64,000 bases of DNA, taken from Cunninghamella blakesleeana (lineage: Eukaryota > Mucoromycota > Mucoromycetes > Mucorales > Cunninghamellaceae). The stretch lies in contig JAFCIZ010000006.1 of assembly GCA_017871115.1 (NCBI GenBank), positions 4,526,001 through 4,590,000 on the forward strand, read 5' to 3'. This document shows, piece after piece, positions 25,262 through 36,343 of this stretch; within the stretch, counting starts at the first letter, position 1; each line of letters starts with the position of its first letter. Below the pieces are notes generated by a model. It did not search any database. It saw nothing but the letters and a program-made list of their open reading frames with translations, and was not told where the DNA came from. A program made the translations under genes and the position numbers.

Positions 25262-26895
25262 TCAACGTAATAAATAAATGAATAATACCGTCCATAAAAA
25301 GAATATATCTAAAAATGAAACGGAAGGTTGTATTCCAGCGTTACTATAAATAGGTGGGGCTACCCCTATAGGGTAGTTTTGGTTATTATTATGATCATTA
25401 TTATTTATATTGTTGTTGCTGTTGTAATTCATATTATTACTGTTGATATACTGATCATTAATATTATTGTTATTGTTGTAATTTAACCCCGGTGAAGGTA
25501 AAATCGATGGCGTGAGTGGAATATTGACAGCTGTCATTTGATTATTATAAGTTTTAGGTGTTTGGGTCGCTGGCACTATTTATAAATCGGTTATTAAAAA
25601 AAGTAAATGATATTAGGATTCAGTTCGTTTTCTTGTGAACCTTTATCACTATTACTTTTGTTGATGGTATTATTCCTAACATGTAAACTATTTTACCTGA
25701 GCTAGTAGTAGATTTAATATTATTGGATATACTAGATGTTGGTGTATAGTTATTTTTAGTTGTTGATGATGAAGGAGTAACTATAATAATATTTTTTTAT
25801 TTTTATTAAGCATATATATATATATACATATATAATCCTCTTTTATTTTTAGTTTCTCATTTATTATATATAAATATTAATTTATACTTACTTAAATTGA
25901 ATTTTCCTTCTTTTATGTTATCCTCTTCATCATCCTCTTCTCTATTTTTCCATAGTTCATCCCAATTAAATTTTCCTACGTTTTTTAAAAAAAAATAAAC
26001 GAGCGAAAAGAAAGATTAAAAAAATTAATTTTTTTTTGGAGGTATATTTTATAAAAACCAGGCGGTGATTAAAAAAAATTAAAAATTCTTATAATAATTA
26101 TTATGCAACTTAATTTTTTTTTTTACCTGGTACCAATGGCTCATTTCCTTTATTTTCAGGTAATCCTGGTTTTTCTACTTTAGGCAAAGGTATTGCTGGT
26201 ACTTCAGGTAGTTCAGGTCCTGACTTCTCAGGTAACTCTGGTGCTTCTGGTACTTCAATTTCTGGTACTTCAGGTATGTCTGGCAATTCAGGAAGTTCCA
26301 ACTCTGGTGCTTCAGGTAGCTCTATTTCAGGGGCTTCCATTCCTGGTAATGGCAATGATGGTTCATGGTGCTTTTCCTTTTGTTCTTCTTCTTGTTTTTT
26401 CTTTTCTTCTTCTTGTTTTCTCTTTTCTTCTTCTTGTTTTTCCTTTAATTCTTCTTGTTTTTCTTTTTCTTCTTCTAATCTTTCTTTTTCCCTTTCCTTT
26501 TCTTCTTGCTCATGCTGTATATTTTCTGGTAATCCTGGTATTCCCTTTTCTTTTGCTTCTCCTTCTTTTTCATGTTTATCGTTTTCTCCAGGTAATACAG
26601 GTTTTCCATCTTCAAAAAAGCCTTCTTTTTCATCTTTATCATTCTCTGGTGGTTCAGGTTTATTACTCTCGGGGGCTTCTGGTTTTTCACCATTGGGTTT
26701 CCCCATTTCAGATAATTCTGACATATCTTGCATATCTGATGGGTCTGGTTTATCAGATTCTATATATTATTATAAACAAATTACAACTATTACTACTAGT
26801 CTTTTTCTTTCTTTTTTTATTTAATCATATTTACCAGCTGAATTAAATTTATCTATAATTTTATCGAATTCATCATCAATAAAGGAAAGATCCAT
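25262..26895 (-). CDS. Pro/Glu-rich repeat protein with coiled coil and hydrophobic C-terminus, about 5 exons
   Basis: I do not recognise a family. The protein starts MDLSFIDDEFDKIIDKFNSA (ATG at 26893-26895). The main exon then has an acidic Pro-rich part, a highly charged Lys/Glu/Gln stretch of repeats such as KQEEEKRKQEEEKKKQEEE (likely single helix or coiled coil), and a repeat block of short units built on PE-LPE and PEVPE. A short exon with GKFNWDELWKNREEDDEED follows, and the GKFN pair recurs within it. Then come a Thr/Ser-rich part and an Asn-rich exon. It ends in a hydrophobic stretch, FLDIFFLWTVLFIYLLR, just before the stop TGA at 25262-25264. That end suits a tail anchor. With no N-terminal signal peptide, a GPI signal is unlikely. 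A role as cytosolic-facing membrane spacer or organiser is inference. Confidence 0.6.
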
Positions 26896-27941
26896 TCTAT
26901 TATATTGTTAAAAAATATAAAAAAAGTAAAAATATCTATATAAAATAAAAAAGATATAAAATCATAATGATATGATATTTATAGATATTTATATGTTTAT
27001 ATTTCTTTTATTTGTTTTTTGTTTTTTTAATAAATAAAAATAAAAAATCCCGAAGTAATAGTAGTTAGTAGTGCATAAACATATTTAGTAATATGACTCA
27101 ATAAAAGAAGCCTATTTATTTATTTACCCGGATATTTTTATATTGAATATTATTTATTTTATTGCATGATCGAGATTTTTTTTAGCGTTGCAGTGCTATA
27201 TTTTTTTTTTTTTTTGACAGGTGATCAATTTTTTTTTTTTTTAAAAAATGAAAAAAAAAGTGGTATAAAATTAAAATAATTGAACCTATTAAAAGAGTAT
27301 TATAATCATCTATAAATTTCTTAATTTCCATAATTTATACAAGTATACGCAGATGGTCAAAGATTAAACTTGGTACTCCGCTATAAACGAGCGAACATTT
27401 GAAGTTAGAAAAAATTAGAAACCCTGACCATAAAATAAAGTTATTCGAGACAGATCATCATGGTAACATTAGATATGAATGGATAAGAGCTAATTTATTT
27501 AATAAATCAATTCCTTTCCTTCGGCTTTAAGATGTATTTTTTAGATTTTTCTACTTTTTTATTTTTATAATAAAATGCATCGATGTACGTATATATTGAA
27601 ATGGAGATATGATTATTATAGTAATCATAACAAATATATATCTATAAATGAAGAAAGATAAATGGGAAAAATAGTTTTTCAATAATGTATATATATTATA
27701 TATGAATAAATATGTCACTACCCTGATATTGGGAGTATATGACAACAGAATATGTATGTACAACGCTTTTAAAACACAGCAACTTAAAATTAATAAATTT
27801 TTTTATTTTTAATTCCTTTTTCTTTTCGTTTTCCATTTAATCCTTTCTCTTCCTTTTTCTTCTTTTTATTATTTATTTCATTCATATTTTATATATATAA
27901 ATATATATATATATATATAATATAAAAAATAAATATAAAGG
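26896..27941. other. Divergent promoter gap
   Basis: About 1 kb between divergent genes, with no supported coding region. A CCCG box at 27049-27052 lies about 155 bases upstream of the minus-strand start. T-runs occur at 27177-27215 and 27228-27241, the latter running into an A-run. A TA run at about 27890-27920 lies just before the plus-strand start at 27942. A frame at 27551-27763 on the minus strand is A/T-driven and not credible. Confidence 0.5.
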
Positions 27942-28807
27942 ATGTCTCAAAATAATCATAATGAAAATACACCTTTACTTCATCCTGGAAGACCATATGA
28001 AACTGATACAACAAGTATCAATAGTTATGATTCAGGACATATCACTATCTTAACATCTCGTTCTCGTTCTATCTTAAGTGATGATGGCGATAATGATGAT
28101 AACAATAAATTCGTTAATAATGAAGATGAAGAAGACGATATAGTAGCTAAAAGATTAAATGGTGTATCATTATATGTTATTTTACTTGGGTAAGAGTAGT
28201 ATATAATAAAAAAAAGATGATAGAATTTATAATATAAATAATATAAATTATAATATAAATATAATATAAATATTTTTTTCTCTTGTATCACAATTTTTTA
28301 AAAAATAATTATCTTATGCTTTATAAACTTATAAAAAAAAATATATTTACCGAATGCTGGAAAAAAATAATAACCAGTTACACAGAATGGCTATTTTTTT
28401 AAAAAGTCAATTTATTTTTTTTCTTCTCACTTTATTTTTCTTTTTTTTTCAAACTTTAATAGTCTTTGGATTGGTGTTTCTTTATCTTCACTTGATTCTT
28501 CCATTGTTGCTACTATTTATGCCGTCATTGGTAGCGAATTTAAAAGGTAAAAAATACTATACAATTTTTCATCTTACTATGTTATATTTTAAATTATTTT
28601 TACTAATAGACTCAATAATACTTTTTTTCTTTATCATTATATAAAAGATCTAATGAAATAATATGGATTGCCACTGGTTATATGCTTTCCTTTACTGCCT
28701 TCCAACCTTTATATGGTAGAATATCTGATATTTTTGTAAGTTTTTTATTACTATTAATATTATTATATAAAAAAATAAGAGTTAAAAAGGGCGCGTATTA
28801 AATTTAT

Positions 28808-28838
<31 letters not shown>

Positions 28839-30507
28839 TTAATACTTTATAATAGGGACGTAAAAATGCCATGTTATTTGCTGTAAGCTTCTTCTTTATC
28901 GGATCTTATTTATGTGGTGCAAGTACAAGCATTTGGTATTTGGTCATTGCAAGATGTATTGCTGGTATTGGAGGAGGAGGTATTAATACTTTAACAACAG
29001 TGATTATCAGTGACCTTGTTCCTTTACGTGAGAGAGGAAAATATCAAGGGTATGGTAATATTGCTTATGGTCTTGGTAGTGTTGTAGGTGCACCTATTGG
29101 AGGTAAATATAAATAATATAGTTTATATATATATGTATCCTTTTGAGTTCCCCAATCGTTTTATTGATCATTACTGTTTTTATTATTGTCCAGGCTTTTT
29201 AACTGATACCATTGGCTGGCGTTATTGTTTTTATATCAACTTACCATTTTTATTGATTACTCTTTATGTCACTACTTGTTTATTAACCAACTATAATTTG
29301 GAAGAAAATAAAGAAGAACAAGATATGAAATTATGGCAACGATTAAAAAAGATCGATTATGCTGGTGCTTTCACTATTGTTACTGCTGTGGTTGCATTTT
29401 TAATTGCTACCTCTTTAGGCGGAAACATTCGCCCATGGTCAGATCCTCTTGTAGTTTCTTGTTTGGTTGCCTCTGGTGTTTTATTAGTTTTATTCTGTAT
29501 TGTGGAAGCTAATTGGGCAACTAACCCATTAATGCCATGGCCTATTATCTCAAGCCGTACACCTTTATCTTGTTCTTTAGCTAATTTTTGGATCGTCATG
29601 GCCAATACTGCTGTCATTTATATTACCCCACTTTATTTCCAAGGTTTATTAGGTTATACACCTACTCAAGCTGGTCTTTATTACATTCCTAAGGTTATCT
29701 TTATTTCTTTGGGTTCAGTTTTCTGCGGTCTTTATATGTCTCGTACTGGTGAATATTTGAAAATCACCATTCTTGGTGCTTTTGTATGCTTGTGTTCCAT
29801 GATCATGTATACTTTTTGGACTCCTTCTACTTCTTTAGCTGTACAACTTCTTTGTATCTGTGGTGATGGTTTATCTTTAGGCGTAGTGATCACTACTACT
29901 TTGATTGCCATGTTATCATGTGTTGGTTCTAAAGGTAAGATAATCAGAAAAAATGAAAATACGAAAAAAAAGGGCGAGAATAAAAAATAATGGAATAACG
30001 TAATAACTTTTATTTAATTGTTATTATTATATTTATTATTGCTTTTTTTTCTTAAAAAAATGAATAGAAATGGCCACAATTACTTCAATGAGTTATTTGT
30101 TCAGATCAGCTGGTGGTGTTATTGGTATCTCTGCAACTTCCGCTATTTTCCAAGCTACAGTTAAAAATATTCTTACTAAAAAAATTACTGGTCCAAATGC
30201 TGAATTGGTAATAATAACAATATAATAATATATACATATATATAATGAGAGAGAAAGAGATGATGGTTTAGACACTAATTTGTGTATACTTATTTTAATG
30301 TTTTATCTATAGTATATTGACATTGCTAGAAAATCCATGACTGAAGTTAGAGAATTATTACCTGCTGATATTTTAGATACTGTATTAGATTCATACCAAA
30401 CGGCCCTTCAATATTCTTATGGTGCATGTGTTGTAATGGCTCTCTTAGGTCTTACTGCTACCTTTTTCATTCAACGATTTGAATTAATGACAAAAGTTAA
30501 AAAATAG
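27942..30507 (+). CDS. DHA2-type MFS transporter, Vba/Fnx1-like (vacuolar basic amino acid family), about 7 exons
   Basis: About 580 residues. The N-terminal arm is hydrophilic and Ser/Asp-rich and begins MSQNNHNENTPLLHPGR. The first membrane helix carries SSLDSSIVATIYAVIGSEFK, and the next exon ends TAFQPLYGRISDIF before GRK, giving the MFS motif A G-R-x-S-D-x-x-G-R-K. Helix 5 has the motif-C-like GLGSVVGAPIGG. Later exons give paired helices (FLTDTIGWRYCFYINLPF, GACVVMALLGLTATFF), consistent with 14 spans. Combined wording is closest to fungal Vba1/Fnx1 proteins, which move basic amino acids into the vacuole by proton exchange. Related drug or siderophore exporters cannot be excluded. Start ATG at 27942; stop TAG at 30505-30507. 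Introns lie within the codons for the first helices, as is common in this family. Confidence 0.85.
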
Positions 30508-30714
30508 ACAGAATGAGAGAAAAAAAATTCCACCTATATTATTATTTATTTTGTTACCCATATTTATTTTATTTATTTTTGTTTTTTTTTTAAGAAAAAA
30601 AAAATAACTCATTATATATAATCACAAAAAAAAAAAAGAAAATTACATTTTATATAAAATCATAAAACAAATAAAAATAAAAATAAAAATTATTTTCGTA
30701 TCATGGTATACTAA

Positions 30715-32825
30715 TTATATGGTAAAAGGTGTATGATGTATGTCAAATTCATGGGATGCTGCCAGTTGTGGAAGTTGTCTAAATGTTGGATAAAGTAAAT
30801 CTCTTAAATTATTTAATAATTCTTGATAAGTTTGATTTGGATTTGCTGTAAGCGTAGCTAATAATATGATATAATATAATATATATATTAGAATTTTTTT
30901 AATATATATTATTTATATATACATTAATACACATGTATATACGATTACTTACTTCTGAAAGCATTAGATAAAGCACCACCCCTTTCACCATCAAATACAT
31001 AATCTCTGCTATTTTGGTCGTCTTTACAACCAGACAACATTATCACATCCGCCAAAGATCCTTTTGTAAGTTGATTTCTTTTTTCTAATTCTTTCAATCC
31101 TTTTATTTTCATATTACTTTTAAGCACACTTCTCCTAATACCAATGGATTCTCTATTGTTTTCTATACGATCTTTTGTTGCCATCAATATATCCACCGTC
31201 ATTTCTTTCATTCTGCTTGTTGCTTTAATATGCCCTTTGGTATTGTATGTGTAAGGTAAATCCATTACTGATCCAGAATGACAGCTATCAAAGATGGCTG
31301 TTAACTTGACACCTTCTTTTAATGATTGAACTAGAATAGTATTGATTAACTATATATAACGAATAATAAAGAAAATAGATAAAATAAATACAAAAATCAG
31401 TCTATACTATTTCCATATACAAATAAAGCTATATATACAAAGCCATACTCATACACACATACAAATACATACAACTTACATCATCTGTAATTTCATATCC
31501 TCCTGAATTAGCATCCACTGGTATAATTGTTTCATCAAATCCGTCATCTTCATCTTCGTCAAAATCTTCCACCTATATTCGATTATAAATGTTATTTTTT
31601 GTTTTTATTATAATAATTTAACTTATGCGTAAATGATATACTTGACAATATAATCTTTACTTGCCCCCCATGTCCGCTAAAATGGAAAAAGAATCTAATA
31701 AAAAAAATATTAAAATAATAAACTATGTCATTAATAAATATATTATTATTTTATGTAAACCTTAATAGTGTTTTAGTATTATTTTTTTTTCAACTTTACG
31801 AATCGCCAGGTTTATTATGGTGTACCAATTTTACCATTTGCACTATTATATTTTCTGTAGTTGGAATAAGGTTTTCATCGTCTTGTTCTTCAGTCATCAG
31901 AGTAATGTTATCCTGAATACAAATATTTATTTATTTATTTAATTACATTTATTACTTCCCATCCATATATCCAATTTAAAAATAAAATAGTGTTTTACTT
32001 CAGTAAACCCATAATGATCTATCAAAAACTCCTTTTGTTTTAAAACGTCGTTTATGCACCCTATTATAATAATAATAAAAATAATAATGATAAGTGATAA
32101 AAAGCAGCTTTCAATAAGAATGAAATTAAAATTATACATGATTTACACCATTTTCTTTTTTTTTTAAAAAAAAAAGTTTCGCCTAACCTCGAAGTTCAAT
32201 CCCTTCCTGATCAATATAGTTAATTCCAATCAATAAGGCTTTTTTAACTGGTTCTATATTTAGGGCATGTTGCAGAATTAATAAACAAATATATAAATAA
32301 ATATTTTATCCTTCCTTTTTTATATACGACGTTGTTTCTATTCATTATTATTATTAATAATAAAAAAAATATAAAAAATACCTTCAGTGCGAATACAGTG
32401 CTTCTTATCAATATCTTCATCATCAAGTATATGTAGTTCGCTGATATCTATTACTACCAACACGCTGTCTATCATATTAGTGATAATAAAATAATACTAG
32501 TCGTTAATAATGATATTATATAGTATCCCTTATCAAGTCTGTATTATAGTTATTTACCTTGGTTATCGCGTATGCAAATAGGTGTTGGTGAAATTGGTTC
32601 TTCAATACCTTGTTCTTTATCTATTTTTTTGCAGGATTCCTATAAGCAGAAGTGTAAAAGAAAAATATTAGCTAAATATTACGGTTTGCTATATTCTTTT
32701 TTTTTTAAAAAAAATAAATAAATATATGTATCTATATACAAGACACTTGCAATTTCCTCTTCACTTGAATTAGATTTAAGTATATATCGTTTTATTTTTT
32801 TTGACACTCGCTTTCTGAAATCCAT
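30715..32825 (-). CDS. MCA1: Metacaspase (caspase-like Cys peptidase), about 10 exons
   Basis: The product is a type I metacaspase, a Ca-dependent peptidase that cuts after Arg or Lys and acts in stress, protein quality control and cell death. About 390 residues. Visible signs in order: KKALLIGINYIDQEGIELRG-CINDV (the family start of the p20 fold), HNKPGDSFFFHFSGHGGQ with the catalytic His, DDGFDETIIPVD, then IFDSCHSGSVMDLPYTYNTKG with the catalytic Cys, then MLSGCKDDQ-SRD, and the C-terminal p10 part ending HEFDIHHTPFTI. Start ATG at 32823-32825 (MDFRKRVSKKIKRY); stop TAA at 30715-30717. Only about 85 residues precede the catalytic fold, with no Pro/Gln-rich or zinc-finger prodomain. An upstream exon is possible, but the ATG reads cleanly. 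Confidence 0.88.
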
Positions 32826-32901
32826 TATAGTATATTTCGTTTTTTCAAATAATATAAAAATAAAATAAAGAGGAAAGAAAGATAAATTTTTATTTCACAA
32901 T

Positions 32902-32932
<31 letters not shown>

Positions 32933-33306
32933 CCCGAATAGCGGGGTTTTTTTATCTATAAATCAAGTTCACTTTTTTTATACCTCTTTTCCAATTTTTT
33001 TTTAAAATACATCATAAAAATTATAATATTACTAATATGTGATTCAACAAAAGGGGTAAACCTTTTATATTCAACGCTTAAAAAAGAATTAAATTTTTTA
33101 ATTTATTACTACTATTATTATTGTATTAATTAGTAACACATATAACAAAGAAAAGTTATTTATTTTTTAAATGAAAATAGTAAGAAAACAAATGGATCAG
33201 TGATAATATTTTACAATTTTATTTATTAAAAAAAGAATATAATATATAATATAATACTATTTTAATGAACTATACTAAGGTTTGTTTATTTTATACATTT
33301 ATTTAT
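32826..33306. other. Gap: metacaspase promoter and NmrA-like 3' flank
   Basis: About 480 bases. A T-run of about 26 bases (about 32906-32932) runs straight into a box reading CCCGAATAGCGGGG (32933-32946), about 110 bases upstream of the metacaspase start codon, followed by another T-run. The rest is A/T-rich 3' flank with no gene seen. Confidence 0.55.
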
Positions 33307-34209
33307 TTAGACAAAGGCACTCTTAGTAGCAGCAATATACTGTTCCAAAGTTTCAGGTTCTCTACCTAACAAAATAGAAATACCAGGTGTAACAAAAGCA
33401 GCAGGTTCTACAACAGTACAGAGATCATATAGAGCATTGAAAGGAAGAGGTAATTGAGGAAGACTAGATAAAAATTGGTACTTGGCAAGAGCAGTGATTT
33501 GTTGATAAGCATAAGGACGACCATGAATGGCAGTGAATAACTCAGCACGTTTTTTTGGTGTTACCACATCGCCAATCAATTCATAGACAGCATTACCGTG
33601 TTTTTGGATATCTTCTTGTAAAACTACTGCAGCAACAGCAGCAATATCGTTAGGAGAAATCCAACCTTGTCCTACATCATGAGGAGCGGTATCAACAACA
33701 CCTTTTTCAGTAGAAGGACGATCAAAGGATAAAATATTGGACATGAAGCGACCTGGGCGAAGGGCAACAAAAGATCTTTTTTCTTGTTCAGCAAGATCAA
33801 GAACCTTTTTTTCAGCAAGATAATGTTGATAACCAATAAAATTGTTTCTCCATGGGTAGCTGACGGAAAGAGATGAAATATCGACAATTTGTTGGATACC
33901 TGCATCATAAGCTAACTTGGCGACACTTTCTTTTAAAGTTGGTAAATTAACTAAATCATTGATTAATAAAAATAATCTTGAGTGACCTGGTAAAGCGGCT
34001 TGGAGTGGGGCTAAGTCATTGATATCACCTTGTACAACAGATAATAATTCATTATCACCATCATATTTAGGGAACAAATTGGCTACTTTACTTGGATTAC
34101 GAGCATAAAGAGTAACGGGTACCTTTTTTGCTAAAAGATATTCAACAGTTTTTTGACCAACATTACCAGTACCACCAATAATAAAGACACGTTCAGGAGT
34201 AGAAACCAT
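33307..34209 (-). CDS. NmrA-like/atypical SDR NAD(P)-binding protein, intronless
   Basis: A 300-residue Rossmann-fold protein in one exon. The N-terminus MVSTPERVFIIGGTGNVGQK holds the GGTGNVG dinucleotide motif. VTLYARNPSKV follows strand 2, where an Arg usually binds NADP phosphate. GDINDLAPLQAAL and DISSLSVSYPW follow, then ALRPGRFMSNIL and WISPNDIAAVAAVVL, the standard order of NmrA/azoreductase-like proteins. The catalytic Tyr-x-x-x-Lys of classical SDRs is absent, though YLAEKKV stands nearby. Members act as redox-sensing regulators or quinone/azo reductases; which applies is not shown. Compared with its neighbours it has no introns, less A/T bias and fewer low-complexity runs, which could reflect high expression, retroposition or transfer. 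Confidence 0.82.
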   Translation of the reverse strand: MVSTPERVFIIGGTGNVGQKTVEYLLAKKVPVTLYARNPSKVANLFPKYDGDNELLSVVQGDINDLAPLQAALPGHSRLFLLINDLVNLPTLKESVAKLAYDAGIQQIVDISSLSVSYPWRNNFIGYQHYLAEKKVLDLAEQEKRSFVALRPGRFMSNILSFDRPSTEKGVVDTAPHDVGQGWISPNDIAAVAAVVLQEDIQKHGNAVYELIGDVVTPKKRAELFTAIHGRPYAYQQITALAKYQFLSSLPQLPLPFNALYDLCTVVEPAAFVTPGISILLGREPETLEQYIAATKSAFV

Positions 34210-34935
34210 TTTTAATAATTTGTTAATTTTTTAGTTAGATAAAAATTAGTGTAAATAGGATATATTTTTTTTTTAAAATATATAGATTTATGAAATAAAC
34301 TAGTAATGAAAAGAGAAAAGGATTAATACTAAATAGAGCCATTTTATATGTTTTTTTCTCGGTTAAATTTTATCCGAAGCGAATTTTATAAGAGGCGCAA
34401 TTGTGTTTATCCAACAAAAATACCAAAAAAATCAAAAAAAGAAAAAATAGATTAGTATCTATACGAATATATCTTTATTTAGGTATTAGATAAAATTATA
34501 ATTTTTGTTTAAAGTAATTATTAATGTACAAGTATATTAGTTTTCTGGGAGTTATTTACTAATTCGATCAAAATTTTTTAGTTGGGTAGGCATATATATA
34601 TATATAAAATGTCGCTGATTTAAATTTATATATATATATGCATATATTTTATTTTTTTATATATTGTTTAAAATCTAGTAGATGATATAATACATAGATT
34701 ATTCATCCTTTTCTGAGATTTTTTATTTTTTTTTATTTTTTATTATTTATTATTTAACTCTTTTACATCTATTGAATAATAAGTTTGCTATTTTAATTTT
34801 TTTAATAAGTGTATTATATATTATAAATAAACAATCAATAAACACAAGATCGATTATTATTATTATAATTATGCACAAAACCTTAATAAAAATAGGCCAT
34901 CCCTTTTATTTTATTTTATTTATTTATTTATTATT

Positions 34936-35304
34936 TTACCCATTGATGATTAAATTGTCTCTAAATTTTCTAACGGCACCAAGGGCTATATTATCAATAT
35001 ATTTATATTTTAATTGTAAACTAGATTGTTCAAATTTCCCATCGATATTTTTCAACCAATCCTCGTTTATTAAGGTGTATGCTACTTCAGATAAAGTTTC
35101 AAACACTATAATTTTTGCCAGTATCGAATATTTTACTACCCATTCTCCACACCAACGAGTAAATATTAAGTAATTAATTTCAACACTTTCCAAATATAAA
35201 TGAGGGAAGCCAAAGCATGTAACGCGTAGTTCTGCGACTAAAGTATTTTCGATTTTATATTTTGGTTGCCATTCGTAAAGCGTATAATTATTAACAATTA
35301 GCAA
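34936..35304 (-). CDS. Orphan frame of 122 codons, possible gene remnant
   Basis: An open frame of 122 codons beginning MLIVNNYTLYEWQPKYKIEN and ending FRDNLIING. Such length without a stop is unlikely by chance in DNA this A/T-rich, and the mix (Trp, Cys, Glu, Arg among hydrophobics) looks protein-like. I recognise no domain. The stretch before the Met contains stops, so it is either a complete small gene or the end of a larger, decayed one. It faces the F-box gene at 36344, and the Leu/Phe-rich style is loosely like the LRR parts of such proteins. That is only a suggestion. Confidence 0.3.
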   Translation of the reverse strand: MLIVNNYTLYEWQPKYKIENTLVAELRVTCFGFPHLYLESVEINYLIFTRWCGEWVVKYSILAKIIVFETLSEVAYTLINEDWLKNIDGKFEQSSLQLKYKYIDNIALGAVRKFRDNLIING

Positions 35305-35468
35305 TAAATGATCAATATGGAGTCATTTTTTCAAAAGATTAGTGAATCCATATTTAAAATTAAGGCACTTTTTCTTTATTTTTAATTTTTTTAGTTAATA
35401 AGAACACGCTTTTTGGCAATACCAAGTGTTTATTTTCTGAGTTTCAATAATGTAAAGTTATTCCAATA

Positions 35469-35579
35469 TTAACATGATAGATCCATTTTTGTATTAATAA
35501 TTTCGCTGTCACCGCATTTATTTTCATTACTCTCGACTCCATCTCCACCTTTTATGTTTGCCGTACCCTTTGCTCCCAT
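35469..35579 (-). CDS. Small 36-codon frame, unknown
   Basis: The frame starts MGAKGTANIKGGDGVESNEN and ends KMDLSC before a TAA stop. It is hydrophilic, with Gly and acidic residues, and base composition is clearly less A/T-biased than around it. No donor site or downstream exon was convincing. It could be the first exon or a fragment of a lost gene or mobile element. Confidence 0.2.
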   Translation of the reverse strand: MGAKGTANIKGGDGVESNENKCGDSEIINTKMDLSC

Positions 35580-35867
35580 TGTTATTAATTTTGGAAAACG
35601 CCTACTAAATCAGTTATGTAGAGAACAGCGTGATTTGAATAATTACTAACTTCATATATTATTATTACATTAATAAAATATGATACTACAGTAGTATATT
35701 TGTTATAAAATGAATTATCACAGATTTTTTCTATAAATTTTGACCTTCTAAGTTATAAATAAGATAAGAAAATCTAAGCAAGTTTTCTGTGATTTTATTT
35801 TCATAACTCTATTTTCGTGATAATAGTATTAAAAATATTATTATTATTATGATTATCTGTTTGCTGT

Positions 35868-36094
35868 ATGATGGTAAAATGTACGTTATTTTCATTTTTA
35901 TCGTTATGGGTGTGCTCAGTAGGTTGCAATTTATTAGCTGATAAAGCAAAAGGTTAGTTTAGATATATTCCAAGCCATTTGTAATGTCAGAGTAGGAAGT
36001 TGAGGGTATTTTAATGCAAAATAAGAATAGATTTTTAGATTTCGTGGAACAGGGTAGGTTATGTCGAATTTTTTTAATCAATACGTTGGTGTGA
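35868..36094 (+). CDS. Possible two-exon small secreted peptide
   Basis: An ATG at 35868 opens 28 codons reading MMVKCTLFSFLSLWVCSVGC then NLLADKAK. This looks like a signal peptide: a basic N-terminus, a Leu/Phe/Ser core and small residues near the end. A donor gttagt follows at 35953. An acceptor tttttag ends at 36038, and the joined frame goes on DFVEQGRLCRIFLINTLV to a TGA at 36092-36094, giving 46 residues. The 86-base intron fits local intron sizes. No known family is recognised, and chance is a real possibility. Confidence 0.2.
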
Positions 36095-36343
36095 GGGATT
36101 TACTAGAAATAAAATCACTATATTCATTAGATACAGATATAAAATGAAAATAAATAGTTTGCATAAATTGATAAGAAAACGATAGAGAGAAGGAGTGAAA
36201 TAGAAATAAATTCTATTTCCTAAAACAAAATTAAACTAGCGGAATTTGAAGCACTTAAAAAACTATATAAAACAGTGTAGCTTTAGTTTTTTTTTTTTTT
36301 ACTTATTTAACACCATTTCTTTTTTTATATGTAACTAAATAAT

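Larger units (their letters stand above)
34210..36343. other. 2.1 kb gap with small orphan frames
   Basis: No firm gene. The left part should hold the NmrA-like promoter, with a GC-richer patch near 34357-34402 (CTCGG, ATCCGAAGCG, GAGGCGC). Three small frames are listed separately: 34936-35304 (-), 35469-35579 (-) and a possible two-exon peptide at 35868-36094 (+). The patch 35520-35620 is noticeably less A/T-biased than its surroundings. Confidence 0.5.

Noticed and set aside
26193..26846. Long Val/Leu/Ser-rich and Gly/Ser-rich plus-strand frames
   Set aside because: They are antisense shadows of the Pro/Glu/Lys repeat exon of the minus-strand gene; composition follows the GAA/CCA repeats, and the spliced minus-strand gene explains the region.
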